A DNA stretch of 64,000 nt from Thermanaerothrix daxensis. GTDB lineage: Bacteria; Chloroflexota; Anaerolineae; Anaerolineales; Anaerolineaceae. Position 1 is the first letter of the stretch, and the number at the start of each line of letters is the position of its first letter. The notes beneath the pieces are model-generated. The model was not told the origin of the DNA, searched no databases, and saw only the letters and a program-made list of their open reading frames with translations. Below are positions 49,783 to 58,323 of the stretch, piece after piece. The position numbers and the translations under genes are program-made. The stretch is taken from contig NZ_LGKO01000002.1 in the NCBI RefSeq assembly GCF_001306145.1, positions 620,001 through 684,000 on the forward strand, written 5' to 3'.

Positions 49783-50799
49783 TTATCGGGTTTGGGCCAT
49801 TTCCAGAATTTGGGTTGTGAAGGCCCCCTTTACTTCGGTCGTGGGAAGCACGTCATACTGGTGGAGCATATCGGCCAGTGCCTGCCATTGTTCCTGCGTT
49901 TGCCAACCCCATCCATGCGCGCGGGTTACATCGCTTTGCGCGTCTTTGAGTTCAGTTTCTAGCATGTAACGCATGTGTTCTGGATTGGTCTCAGGGCCGG
50001 TGTACTTCAGGACGGATTGGACGGCTTCGTCAGGATGTTGTGCGGCATAGTCAATGCCTCGTAGGGCGGCGCGTAAGAAGCGCGCCAGCACTTCGGGGTG
50101 CTCCTGAAGGTAGGACTCACTAGTCGCATAAGTCAGGCCGAGGGTGGGCACCCCGTAATCCGCAGCATCCCATAGGATGATTTCGTACCCCCAGGAGCGG
50201 AGTAGAAACGGCTCGTTGGACTTAAAGAGAGGGTAAACATCTACCTTACCCTCAACCAGTAGCCGGGGATCAAACCCAACGTTGACCAGATTAACTTTAT
50301 TGACATCTGCGCCCGCTGCATGGAGTAGCGCAAAAAGGTCAGGCGGTGGGGTGCCCTTGTAACCAACCAGATGGCCTTCCCAATCCTTTGGGGTCACCAT
50401 TCCGGAATCTTTGAGGGCGGCAAAGGCTTGCTGGCCGCGTTGCCCGATCAGGGCAATGGCAACTAAGGGCAAGCCGGGGTCTGCCCGACGCTGGAGCAGG
50501 ACGGCGGCATCCTGGGTGGTTACCTGGATTTTGCCAGCGGCGAGCAATTGAAGGTGCTGGCCTTGACCGGGGGAGTGCTCGATGGTGACATCCAGTCCTT
50601 CGGCTTCGAAATAGCCCTTTTCCTGTGCTACGTAGACTCCTACAAAGGGCAGATTGGCCTGGGGTTTGTAACCTGCCATAAAGGTTAGAGCAACTCGGGG
50701 CGGCGTGGGAGAAGATTGGACGGGTTGACAAGCCACCAGGAGATTAGAGATGAAGGTGAGTGAGAGCACAAGCAATAATGAGAAGGAACGGTGCTTCAT
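49783..50799 (-). CDS. NMT1/THI5-like ABC solute-binding lipoprotein
   Basis: The 338-residue lipoprotein has a lipobox NLLVAC (Cys about residue 24) and the NMT1/THI5-like fold, with FVGVYVAQEKGYFEAEGLDV near residue 52. Relatives bind thiamine pyrimidine precursors, riboflavin, taurine or nitrate. It resembles the ThiY branch in overall plan. The three-gene importer and the PNPOx-fusion regulator beside it favour a vitamin precursor, but this is inference. It is last in the operon. Confidence 0.8.
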   Translation of the reverse strand: MKHRSFSLLLVLSLTFISNLLVACQPVQSSPTPPRVALTFMAGYKPQANLPFVGVYVAQEKGYFEAEGLDVTIEHSPGQGQHLQLLAAGKIQVTTQDAAVLLQRRADPGLPLVAIALIGQRGQQAFAALKDSGMVTPKDWEGHLVGYKGTPPPDLFALLHAAGADVNKVNLVNVGFDPRLLVEGKVDVYPLFKSNEPFLLRSWGYEIILWDAADYGVPTLGLTYATSESYLQEHPEVLARFLRAALRGIDYAAQHPDEAVQSVLKYTGPETNPEHMRYMLETELKDAQSDVTRAHGWGWQTQEQWQALADMLHQYDVLPTTEVKGAFTTQILEMAQTR

Positions 50800-50818
50800 G
50801 GTTGGAGAACCTCCAGGA

Positions 50819-51577
50819 TCATTGGGATGAAAGGTACCAGAACGCCAGGCGCTGTTCGACCTGGGTGGTTAACCAATATAAGAGAATTCCCGCTGCTGCC
50901 AGGATGAAAATGGCGGCAAAGAGGTGGGGTAAATTTAGATTGGTGTAGGCCAGCCACATCTGACGTCCCAACCCACCTGAGGCGCCGGTCCATTCCGCTA
51001 CAATGGCACCAATTAATGCCAGAGGAGTGCTGACTTTCAGGGCGGCGAAGATGTAGGGCAGGCTGTGGGGGAGTCTCAGGTGCCACAAGAATTCCCATCG
51101 GCTGGCCCGCCATGAGCGGAACAGATCCAGTAGGCTAGCATCAATGGTTTGCAGACCAACCAGGACGTTTATTAGAACCGGGAAAAAGGTGACCAAAGCC
51201 GTGATCACCACTTTGGGTTGCCAGCCAAACCCCAACCAGATGGTGAGTAGAGGAGCAATGGCCACCAGTGGCGTGGACTTAACCAGAATCGCCAGGCTCA
51301 TGACCCCGTGCTCCAAAGTAGGCCAAAAGGTGACCAGCACGGCGATGCATATGCCTATGCAGGTACCCAGGCAGAGACCTAGCAGAGCCTCGCCGAAAGT
51401 CACCAGCGAGGCGTGGAGGTATACTGGGGCATTTTGAATCAGGGTGCGCAGAATTAAACTGGGAGGTGGAAGCAGATAGACGGGGACATGCCAGAAGTAC
51501 ACCCCGGCTTCCCAGGCTGCCAATGTGCCGAGCATAAAGGCCCAGGTTATGCGTCTACTGTTGGCTGATCCCGGCAT
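50819..51577 (-). CDS. ABC importer permease, SsuC/ThiX-like
   Basis: The 252-residue permease has six membrane segments and the EAA-like loop DLFRSWRASRWEFLWHLRLP (about residues 158-177). It belongs to the nitrate/sulfonate/thiamine-precursor permease family. It overlaps the ATPase gene by 23 bases and is followed 19 bases later by the binding protein. Confidence 0.85.
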   Translation of the reverse strand: MPGSANSRRITWAFMLGTLAAWEAGVYFWHVPVYLLPPPSLILRTLIQNAPVYLHASLVTFGEALLGLCLGTCIGICIAVLVTFWPTLEHGVMSLAILVKSTPLVAIAPLLTIWLGFGWQPKVVITALVTFFPVLINVLVGLQTIDASLLDLFRSWRASRWEFLWHLRLPHSLPYIFAALKVSTPLALIGAIVAEWTGASGGLGRQMWLAYTNLNLPHLFAAIFILAAAGILLYWLTTQVEQRLAFWYLSSQ

Positions 51578-52337
51578 GAGCGAGATCTCCTGAAGGGGAT
51601 GCAGAGAAGAGCGTATTTCGTAGTTGGGTCACATAAGCATTGAAACCGCGAGAATTTTCATGGCGTGGGCGCGGTAGGGCTACCGTGATATCTTCGATTA
51701 CCTGAGCAGGCTGGGGCGAAAGCACCAAAATGCGGTCGGCAAGCCGGACTGCCTCGTAAATGTGATGGGTCACCCAAATTACGGTGGGGTGTAACCATTG
51801 CCAGAGGTCCAGGAGTGTATTGCTGAGGTGCTCGCGGGTTAATTCATCCAACGCAGCAAAGGGCTCGTCCATGAGCCAGATTGCAGCCCCCTGAACCAGC
51901 AGGCGGGCCAGGGCAACTCGCTGTTGCATTCCCCCTGAAAGATGGTGAGGATACTCGTCGCTGTATGCAGCCAGACCCACCCGCTCAAGCGCCTCTTCTG
52001 GTTCCAACAGGGCGGTGGAGCCGTTTCTTTGAAACCGCAAGGGCAGGGCCACGTTCTGGCGCGCAGTCAGCCAGGGCAGTAACGCAGGGGATTGTGCCAT
52101 CCAGGCAACGGCTGGGTGATTTGAACGAAGCGAGGCATCCTTACCATTAAGATGGATTTCTCCATGGATGGGTTGGAGCAGACCAGCTAGTAAGCGCAAA
52201 AGGGTGGATTTGCCGCAACCACTTTGACCAATGATGGCTACAAACTGTCCTGAGGGAATGTAAAGGTTAATCTCTTGCAAGACAGTTGAGGAGGAACCTG
52301 GGTAACTGAAAGTTAGATTCTTAATGAGAATTTCCAT
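51555..52337 (-). CDS. ABC importer ATPase, SsuB/ThiZ-like
   Basis: The 260-residue ATPase has Walker A GQSGCGKST (about residues 37-45), signature LSGGMQQRVALARLL, Walker B IWLMDEPFAALDE and the switch His in VTHHIYEAV. It drives the permease encoded next. It is the first importer gene and lies 15 bases after the fusion regulator, so the four genes form one unit. Confidence 0.87.
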   Translation of the reverse strand: MEILIKNLTFSYPGSSSTVLQEINLYIPSGQFVAIIGQSGCGKSTLLRLLAGLLQPIHGEIHLNGKDASLRSNHPAVAWMAQSPALLPWLTARQNVALPLRFQRNGSTALLEPEEALERVGLAAYSDEYPHHLSGGMQQRVALARLLVQGAAIWLMDEPFAALDELTREHLSNTLLDLWQWLHPTVIWVTHHIYEAVRLADRILVLSPQPAQVIEDITVALPRPRHENSRGFNAYVTQLRNTLFSASPSGDLAHAGISQQ

Positions 52338-52352
52338 CTGGAACCTGGGCGA

Positions 52353-53486
52353 TTACGAGGGGGTAGGAGGATTGGCCAGACCACGCCAACCCCGCAGATG
52401 TTCCACTTCGATTTTGAAGACCTGGGCAACCTGGTGTAAATAAGGTTGGGCGAGATCTCGCCCCAGGTAGCGGCGTGCCAGACGATTGAGCAGGTGTTGT
52501 AAATCGTGCTGGCTCAGGTTCTCCATAGGGATAGCCTGCCCGCGTGCCACCACACGGCGCAAGGGGGGCCAGGGTTCATCAACGGTCAAAGAAACTGCGG
52601 GATTCTGACGCACGTATTCGGGCCAACGCGATCCCTGCCAGGCAATGACCGTAAAAGAATGGCCGTTCCACTCCTGCCAGAGGGGGATCACGTGGGGCTG
52701 TCCATCCGGGCGCACGCACGCCAGGCGAGCCGAAACGGGACCGCGCAAAAACACCTCGATTTGAGAAGGGGAAAGGGGTTCCAGGGGGTGCAAATCCTGA
52801 ATGGGTAGGGGCTGGAAGGGGGAGTAGGTCAGGGCTCCCATGCGGTAGGAGATACGCGCGGCCAGGTTTCTTAAGTCCGCGCCCAGTGTGGTTTTAAGGG
52901 TGTGAGGTTCCCACCGGTGGGCTGGTGCGCTCAGGAGCAGTGCTGCGCGGGGCTGAAAGCCATCTGGGCAGATGGGGGCGGCGAGATCGAGCGTTTCGGG
53001 GGAAGCACTAAATGCAAGGCCCTCTTCAATTTCAATCGCAGCCGGTATGGAAGTAAAAAGGGCTTGCGCGGCTTCTAGTTGGGGATAGAGTTTTCCAACC
53101 TGGAAGACACGACGGATTTCGTGTTCTCCCTCAGTTTGGGCTAGAACAAGCAAACCTCCTGAGACGGGGACCAGTAGGGCGATTGTCTCGGGCCAGGCAA
53201 ACTGAGCAGCCTCCTGGTAAAACGCGGCTAATAATTCTTGCTGGCTCAGATCTCCTCGCGCCTGCCAGGCAAGCAGGCGCGGGCCGGGCAGGTAGCGCCC
53301 CCGTTTCTCTGACTGTTCCAGGTAGCCCATGGCTTTTAGGGTTTTGAGCAAGACGAACAGAGAGGAGCGCGAGAGCCCCAGTTCCTTCATCAGTGCCTGG
53401 GGAGTGAGTCCTTCGGGATGGGTCAAAATGGTTTCAAGTAAACGGAGGGTACGCTCGGCGCTGCGTGCTAGTTGTAGGTCTTCCAT
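52353..53486 (-). CDS. IclR-type regulator fused to a PNPOx-like flavin-binding domain
   Basis: The 377-residue protein begins with an IclR-type winged helix (residues about 5-65, RTLRLLETILTHPEGLTPQA). A central part (about 70-215) only loosely resembles an IclR sensing domain. It ends with a split-barrel PNPOx-like domain (about 235-365) carrying VSARLACVRPDGQPHVIPLW. This combination is unusual. The barrel usually binds FMN, F420 or heme and could make the regulator sense a cofactor. It is first in an operon with a vitamin-type importer, which it may control. Confidence 0.7.
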   Translation of the reverse strand: MEDLQLARSAERTLRLLETILTHPEGLTPQALMKELGLSRSSLFVLLKTLKAMGYLEQSEKRGRYLPGPRLLAWQARGDLSQQELLAAFYQEAAQFAWPETIALLVPVSGGLLVLAQTEGEHEIRRVFQVGKLYPQLEAAQALFTSIPAAIEIEEGLAFSASPETLDLAAPICPDGFQPRAALLLSAPAHRWEPHTLKTTLGADLRNLAARISYRMGALTYSPFQPLPIQDLHPLEPLSPSQIEVFLRGPVSARLACVRPDGQPHVIPLWQEWNGHSFTVIAWQGSRWPEYVRQNPAVSLTVDEPWPPLRRVVARGQAIPMENLSQHDLQHLLNRLARRYLGRDLAQPYLHQVAQVFKIEVEHLRGWRGLANPPTPS

Positions 53487-53500
53487 AAGATATCTCGTAT

Positions 53501-53531
53501 ATTGTACTTTGGTCTATTATATTGGACTTTG
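53501..53531. promoter_or_regulatory. Direct repeats upstream of the fusion regulator
   Basis: ATTGTACTTTG (53501) and ATTGGACTTTG (53521) are 20 bases apart, two helical turns, inside the AT-rich promoter region of the regulator operon. They look like paired half-sites for a regulator, possibly the operon's own. Confidence 0.5.
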
Positions 53532-53572
53532 CAAGGGAGTCAAGATAGAATGCCTGGTGCTAGATGGCTTTC

Positions 53573-54117
53573 TCAAAGTCGCGAATGACCCGAGAGAAGG
53601 AGGGCAAAAGCCTGGGCAAGATGTCCGGCTTGCTTGATCAGCGCCAGGACAACGTTATGCACCGTGGCCAGTATCCGGGCCGTAGCCCCTTTCGTCATTC
53701 GCGTGGCATCTTCCCGAAAGGTCACCTCCTGGCGATAATGCAAGCCGGTTTCAACAACCAATGCTTGCGTCTGATTTGCATCATCTGCTTGGGTGAGGCT
53801 TTTTCGCAGGTCAGGCGGGTGATGCCGTGTTCTACTGCCTGGCTGGTTTAGACCACTTTTCCCTGACGTATCCAAAGGAAACACCGTTCCAACCGATAGA
53901 CTTGTCCTAGACCGGGCCAATCGAGATAGTTGTTGAGCATGGCGCTGGTCTGGATATGACGCTTCTCAATCCGTTCATGTCCCTTATTGAGGGTCTCTGC
54001 CTGCAGAAAGTCGGTGGGGATCTTCCCAAGCCTCGGTTTGGGAGGGTCTGCCGCAAACAAGCGCTCAAGATTTTGATACAGATGCCCTTGGTTTTCCTTC
54101 ACCACCCAGATGAGATT
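53573..54117 (-). pseudogene. ISAs1-like transposase remnant
   Basis: Two overlapping frames on the minus strand encode the middle and end of an ISAs1-type DDE transposase. The first has NLIWVVKENQGHLYQNLERLF, HERIEKRHIQTS and DWPGLGQVYRLER. The second has GLHYRQEVTFREDATRMTKG. The reading frame shifts near 53865, and the N-terminal part is missing. Upstream it joins an unrelated PTS fragment at about 54117. No terminal inverted repeats are clear. The copy is inactive. Confidence 0.75.
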
Positions 54118-54330
54118 CTCGAGGCAGAGGGCATTAAGGCCGAAGTTGTCCCGTGGGATTTGGGATCCTTCAAGGGCCAGAACGCTGATCTCATTGTTGC
54201 GCCCATGGATATGGAACAGCATTTACGCTCCGCATCGGCAAAAGTGGTATTGATCAAGAATCTTGTAGACAAAACGGAGGTTAAGGAAAAGGTTCTGGCA
54301 GCGATCCGCGAGTTCAACCAGGGGCAGTAG
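54118..54330 (+). pseudogene. Truncated PTS EIIB-like gene fragment
   Basis: The last 70 or so codons of a PTS IIB-type protein remain (ADLIVAPMDMEQHL, then LIKNLVDKTEVKEKVL). The N-terminal part with the active-site Cys is lost where the transposase remnant begins. The longer open frame back to 53956 is only antisense to the transposase. It precedes remnants of other operon genes and an intact SIS-domain gene. Confidence 0.6.
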
Positions 54331-54500
54331 ACAGGAAAGGAGGTGAGTATTTTAGTGAAACGTTGGATGCAAAAGCCCATTATTTAAATGCGTCCGAGAA
54401 ACTGTTATTCTAAGTCTAGCGGGAGGTCAAAGAGGAAGGAAAGATGGTCTATAAAAGAGACTTCATGAACCTCAGGGGTTAAGAAAGGAGATAAAATTTT
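54331..54500 (+). other. Decayed operon spacer with relic starts
   Basis: After the EIIB stop an AAAGGAGGTGAG site precedes an 11-codon frame (GTG at 54355). A second GGAAGGAAAG site precedes a 13-codon frame (ATG at 54444). Both look like leftovers of deleted genes, perhaps a PTS EIIC. A good AAAGGAG then serves the intact SIS gene. Confidence 0.4.
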
Positions 54501-55247
54501 ATGTCTGCTTTCACGTTTGAATATCTCAATTGTTTGATTGAGTTACTGGCTCGAATTCGAGACGAGGAAAGCGAAGCCCTTGAGCAAGCAGCTCAGATCA
54601 TGGCAGATGCGATTGAGCACGGACACAGTATATTCGCTTTCGGATGCACACATTCGTCATTACCAATCCAGGATCTGGTTTATCGGGCGGGCGGGTTGAT
54701 GTTGATCAACCCCATTCTCGCGCCAGGTATTGCATCACTTGATGTGCATCCTGCGACGCTATCTTCGGCCATGGAGCAGATGACCGGATACGCCAAAGTT
54801 ATCCTGGATAACACCCCAATCCAATCCGGAGACGTACTCATTCTGGTTTCGGTCTCAGGACGCAACGCAGTACCCATTGAGATGGCTCAAATTGCGTGTG
54901 AGCGCGGTATCAAGGTTATTGGAGTAACCTCAAAAGAGTACACTGAAGCCGTTACTTCCCGCCATCCCAGTGGAAAGAAAATGCGAGATTTTGCAGACGT
55001 AGTCTTGGATAACAAAGCCCCGAAAGGGGACGCAGTCCTCTATGATCCGCGAGTGCCCCAGAAGTTTGTCCCTGTTTCAGGAGTAACCTCTAATGCACTT
55101 CTTCAAGCGTTAGTTGCTGCGACAATCGAAGAGTTGCTTGAACGAGGGGTTACACCCCCCGTTTTATTGGCGGCTAATCTGGATGGGGGGGCTGAATATA
55201 ATGCGCGGCTTTTTGCTCAGTATCGTGAGCGGATCCATTATCTATAG
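54501..55247 (+). CDS. SIS-domain sugar isomerase-like protein
   Basis: The 248-residue protein has one SIS domain of the UPF0309 type. FAFGCTHSSLPIQDL near residue 47 and ILVSVSGRNAVPIEMAQ near residue 115 bind the sugar phosphate in this family. It resembles proteins found next to PTS components, which fits the truncated EIIB upstream. It may isomerise or sense a phosphosugar such as N-acetylmuramate-type compounds; substrate unknown. With its transporter broken it may be losing function. Confidence 0.75.
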   Translation: MSAFTFEYLNCLIELLARIRDEESEALEQAAQIMADAIEHGHSIFAFGCTHSSLPIQDLVYRAGGLMLINPILAPGIASLDVHPATLSSAMEQMTGYAKVILDNTPIQSGDVLILVSVSGRNAVPIEMAQIACERGIKVIGVTSKEYTEAVTSRHPSGKKMRDFADVVLDNKAPKGDAVLYDPRVPQKFVPVSGVTSNALLQALVAATIEELLERGVTPPVLLAANLDGGAEYNARLFAQYRERIHYL

Positions 55248-55267
55248 GAGAAAATGACCTTGTAAGC

Positions 55268-55302
55268 AAAAAAGCGCCTGTCCATTTGACAGGCGCTTTT
55301 TT
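55268..55302 (+). terminator. Intrinsic terminator after the SIS gene
   Basis: AAAAGCGCCTGTC and GACAGGCGCTTTT form a perfect stem of about 13 bases, followed by T residues. It may serve both strands. Confidence 0.8.
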
Positions 55303-55346
55303 AGCCACGTCTTTTCTTTGGGTGGCCAGAGATGGGGGAAAAGTCT

Positions 55347-55574
55347 TTAGCGCAAAATGAACGAGAGGATGATCAGGATAACGAAGAAAGTTCCTGCCAG
55401 GGTCCCAATGCGCTTAAGATCTTTGATCACGTAGGAGTAATCAGGGTTGAATTCGGCGCTAGAGGTGCTACTCCGCGTCACGGGGCCTGGTCGGGCCTCG
55501 GCGGGTTGTGCAGGGACGGGGCGTTGGGGCGTTGTTTTAGTAGATGAGACGCGGCGTTTTTGTTTCTTGCTCAT
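55347..55574 (-). CDS. Small C-terminal membrane-anchored protein
   Basis: The 75-residue protein has a basic, Pro/Thr/Ser-rich N-terminal half (residues 1-45) and one membrane helix near the C-terminus (about 56-74). A GGAGAA site precedes the ATG. It follows the sortase gene in the same direction after 27 bases, so the two are probably one unit. Similar short proteins occur in Chloroflexota without known role; a sortase accessory is possible. Confidence 0.6.
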   Translation of the reverse strand: MSKKQKRRVSSTKTTPQRPVPAQPAEARPGPVTRSSTSSAEFNPDYSYVIKDLKRIGTLAGTFFVILIILSFILR

Positions 55575-55601
55575 ATGGTTTTCTCCTGAAAAGGTTGAAC
55601 T

Positions 55602-56504
55602 TTATTCTTGCAACCGAGCGGTCACAACAATGCGCTGGTTATCTACCATATAAGGATAACACGAAATCAGGGTAACGATGGGTTCTTGGGAGGGCGCCAT
55701 GACCTCAACTCGTGTTGGCTCGACAATCTGGGTTTGTTGCACAATGTAAACGTAGGCTCTCTGATTGCTGTAAAGGATTACCTGATCCCCGGGTTTGAGT
55801 TTATCCAGGTCGCGGAAAATTTCGCCAAAGATGTCATTATGCGCTGAGAGGACAATGTTACCCCGTTGCCCCGGGTTCGGTGTTCCCAGGCGTTGTCCTA
55901 CCCCTTTCTTCAATTGCTCCCAACCATCACCCTGAACAACAGGCGCGTCTACATTAATAGCCGGGATTTGGATGCGCACGGCTTGTTCAACACTGGGGGT
56001 GGGCACGGGAGGTTCGGGCAAGGAAAGCATGACCGGGCGCAGGTGCTCGGGGATCTCAGCCTCGTTGGGACGTGCTCCGCCGGGAGCATTGGGAGGGGTG
56101 TGCCCGCCGGGCAGGACAATCGCCGTAATCGCCGGTGTGGGGGTTAATGTGGGCTGGTTAATCAGGGAGACCACTTCGCGATTAAGGTCGCGGATGAGGG
56201 TGAAGCCGTTTAACAGCACAAAAGCAAGCCCAAGCACAGCCAATATCTCAACAGCCAGCAACAGGCGATCCAGCCAGGAACGCTTATGGGGTTTTTCCGT
56301 CGGCCCGGTTTTCTCATCATCCCCAAGTGGACGGCTGTGCAGGTCTTCCAGTGGAACCGCCGCTGGCTGGTCTTCAATGAGCACCAAACGGCCACTGCGC
56401 CGGTAGTGCTCTAAACGCCGCTGGCGTCGGGCGCGCTGCTTTTCTATCAGCAACAGGCGCAATTCTTCTACGGAAAGGTCCTCGGCTGAACGCTTACGTG
56501 CCAT
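55602..56504 (-). CDS. Sortase (class D/E-like)
   Basis: The 300-residue protein has a basic cytoplasmic N-terminus (residues 1-78), a membrane helix (about 82-104), and a Pro-rich linker. The sortase domain is about 175-300. The catalytic residues are visible: His222 in VLSAHND, Cys282 in TLISCYPY and Arg291 in NQRIVV. It should attach or link surface proteins at the cell wall. The ATG at 56504 follows GGGGAG; a TTG 18 bases upstream is less likely. No obvious LPXTG substrate is encoded in this window. Confidence 0.85.
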   Translation of the reverse strand: MARKRSAEDLSVEELRLLLIEKQRARRQRRLEHYRRSGRLVLIEDQPAAVPLEDLHSRPLGDDEKTGPTEKPHKRSWLDRLLLAVEILAVLGLAFVLLNGFTLIRDLNREVVSLINQPTLTPTPAITAIVLPGGHTPPNAPGGARPNEAEIPEHLRPVMLSLPEPPVPTPSVEQAVRIQIPAINVDAPVVQGDGWEQLKKGVGQRLGTPNPGQRGNIVLSAHNDIFGEIFRDLDKLKPGDQVILYSNQRAYVYIVQQTQIVEPTRVEVMAPSQEPIVTLISCYPYMVDNQRIVVTARLQE

Positions 56505-56680
56505 TTCGGCTCCCCGGGGCAAGCCCCAACTTGCGTCTGATTATACCGTATCCTGAGAGCGATCCTTATTTCTGAATCTTTCGACTTCCTGAGAGGTGCA
56601 ACGAAAGTGCCAGGTGAGAGCGAAGGGCAGAGATTATGGTAATATTTGACCAATAAGGTTGCCCAACTTGGAGGTCTTGC

Positions 56681-57613
56681 ATGTTCAAGCGTTTAGGATT
56701 GGGATTGGCACTTGTGGTCATAGGGCTCTGGCTCGGGATGGGGCGCGCGTTTGCCCAAACGGGGATTTCGTTTGAAGCCCTGGAGATTGACCTGTGGCCC
56801 GAATATGATCGCCCTGAGATGTTGGTTATCTATCGAATATGGCTAGCAAATACGGTTAAGTTGCCAGCACAGATTGATTTGCGTATTCCTGCGGCTGCTA
56901 AGATTCCATATAACGTGGCTTATGAAGATACCGATGGGATGCTTTACAATCTGAACTACACTACCAAAGTAGAGGGGGAGTGGCTGAGGGTGACATTTAC
57001 TACACCGGCACCTGTGCTTCAAGTGGAGTACTATGATCCGGGTCTTAAGAAGGAAGGTGCGAAACGCACTTACGAATACCTCTGGCCGGGAGATTATCCG
57101 GTTAAAGATCTCAATGTTGTGGTTCAGCAGCCCCCCACGGCCACGGCCTGGAATCTAAGCCCGAGTATGGGAAGCGCTGTTAAGGGCAATGATGGGTTGG
57201 TGTATTACCACTACGCAGTGGGAGAACTAAAGGCTGGCACCTCGTTTGTACTGCGTTTGCAGTACGAAAAACCAGACGATCGGCTGAGCGCTCCCATGCA
57301 ATCTGTACAACCCATTACGCCCATTGAAAAGGCGGCTTCGGATTTGGGGAGCACATGGTATACCCAACCCTGGGTCATGGCAATGGGGGTGGGGTTGGTT
57401 TTGATCCTGGGGGGGATGGTATGGTGGTTAACGCTGACCCGACAGCGACCAGGCACAGCGACCAGGCGCTCGCGACATGCTTCACGTGCTACCTCCTTCC
57501 GTCCAGTGGAAATTTCCACAACCCAGACAATGTACTGTCCTTCATGTGGGCGTCGGGTGCAGCCGGGCGATCGCTTCTGTCGAATTTGCGGAGCACGACT
57601 ACGGCAGGAGTAA
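56681..57613 (+). CDS. Exported protein with membrane anchor and C-terminal zinc ribbon
   Basis: The 310-residue protein has a signal peptide (cleavage near residue 26) and an extracellular beta-rich domain (about 28-205). A membrane helix (about 228-250) and a basic linker lead to a cytoplasmic zinc ribbon (CPSCG and CRICG, about 284-306). This inside-outside plan suggests a signalling or quality-control role at the membrane, but no family is known to me. It lies between the sortase and signal peptidase genes, which suggests a link to surface-protein export. Confidence 0.65.
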   Translation: MFKRLGLGLALVVIGLWLGMGRAFAQTGISFEALEIDLWPEYDRPEMLVIYRIWLANTVKLPAQIDLRIPAAAKIPYNVAYEDTDGMLYNLNYTTKVEGEWLRVTFTTPAPVLQVEYYDPGLKKEGAKRTYEYLWPGDYPVKDLNVVVQQPPTATAWNLSPSMGSAVKGNDGLVYYHYAVGELKAGTSFVLRLQYEKPDDRLSAPMQSVQPITPIEKAASDLGSTWYTQPWVMAMGVGLVLILGGMVWWLTLTRQRPGTATRRSRHASRATSFRPVEISTTQTMYCPSCGRRVQPGDRFCRICGARLRQE

Positions 57614-57644
57614 AGGGCTGGTAGTGTGATTGATCGTGTTGCCC

Positions 57645-57673
57645 TTGCCGTGAGTGGGGTGGTGGCATATAAT
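57645..57673 (+). promoter_or_regulatory. Promoter of lepB
   Basis: TTGCCG and a perfect TATAAT are separated by exactly 17 bases, about 39 bases before the lepB ATG. Confidence 0.7.
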
Positions 57674-57711
57674 CGAGGGGAACTTACGGGTAAGGTCAGA
57701 CGAAGGATAAA

Positions 57712-58305
57712 ATGACGGATAAACCATCTACGGAGACAATTACGCAACCCACCTTACCTCGGCGTGATTCGGTGGGTTGGTTAAGAATGCTTTCAGAAGC
57801 GCTTCAGGTGATCGTCCTGGCGCTATTATTGTATTTTGTGATTGACACCTTTATCGCTCGGGTGCGGGTTGAGAATATCAGCATGCAACCTACTCTCAAA
57901 CCAGGGGAATTTGTGATTGTCAACAAAGTGGCTTATCGCACCGGCCAGGTGCAGCGGGGAGATGTGATTGTGTTCCGTTATCCCATGAACCCGCGTGAGG
58001 ATTACATCAAACGCGTCATTGGCTTGCCAGGGGATCACATTGAAATTCAAAATGGTAAAGTCTTTGTCAACGGCCAGGCCCTTGAAGAGCCCTATGTCGC
58101 TGCCTCTCCCAGTTACAACGGGGTATGGGACGTTCCGCCGGGCCAGTTATTTGTGTTGGGCGACAATCGAAATCAATCTTCCGATTCACACTCGTGGGGA
58201 TTTGTGCCCATGGAAAACGTGGTCGGCAAGGCCCTCCTGGTGTATTGGCCGCCCAATGAGATCAAACTATTAACCCCCTCCTCAATTGTTAACGCTGCCA
58301 GATAG
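57712..58305 (+). CDS. lepB: Signal peptidase I
   Basis: The 197-residue enzyme removes signal peptides on the outer face of the membrane. It has one membrane helix (about 30-48), the catalytic Ser57 in NISMQPTLKPGE, the catalytic Lys100 in DYIKRVIGLPGD, and the C-terminal GDNRNQSSDSHSWGFV. The length is typical for Gram-positive-type enzymes. It is followed 18 bases later by deoC. Confidence 0.93.
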   Translation: MTDKPSTETITQPTLPRRDSVGWLRMLSEALQVIVLALLLYFVIDTFIARVRVENISMQPTLKPGEFVIVNKVAYRTGQVQRGDVIVFRYPMNPREDYIKRVIGLPGDHIEIQNGKVFVNGQALEEPYVAASPSYNGVWDVPPGQLFVLGDNRNQSSDSHSWGFVPMENVVGKALLVYWPPNEIKLLTPSSIVNAAR

Positions 58306-58323
58306 ACCTCTAAGGAGCCTCCT

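Noticed and set aside
53956-54117. N-terminal part of a plus-strand frame leading into the EIIB fragment
   Set aside because: It is antisense to the transposase remnant. The PTS similarity starts only near 54118.
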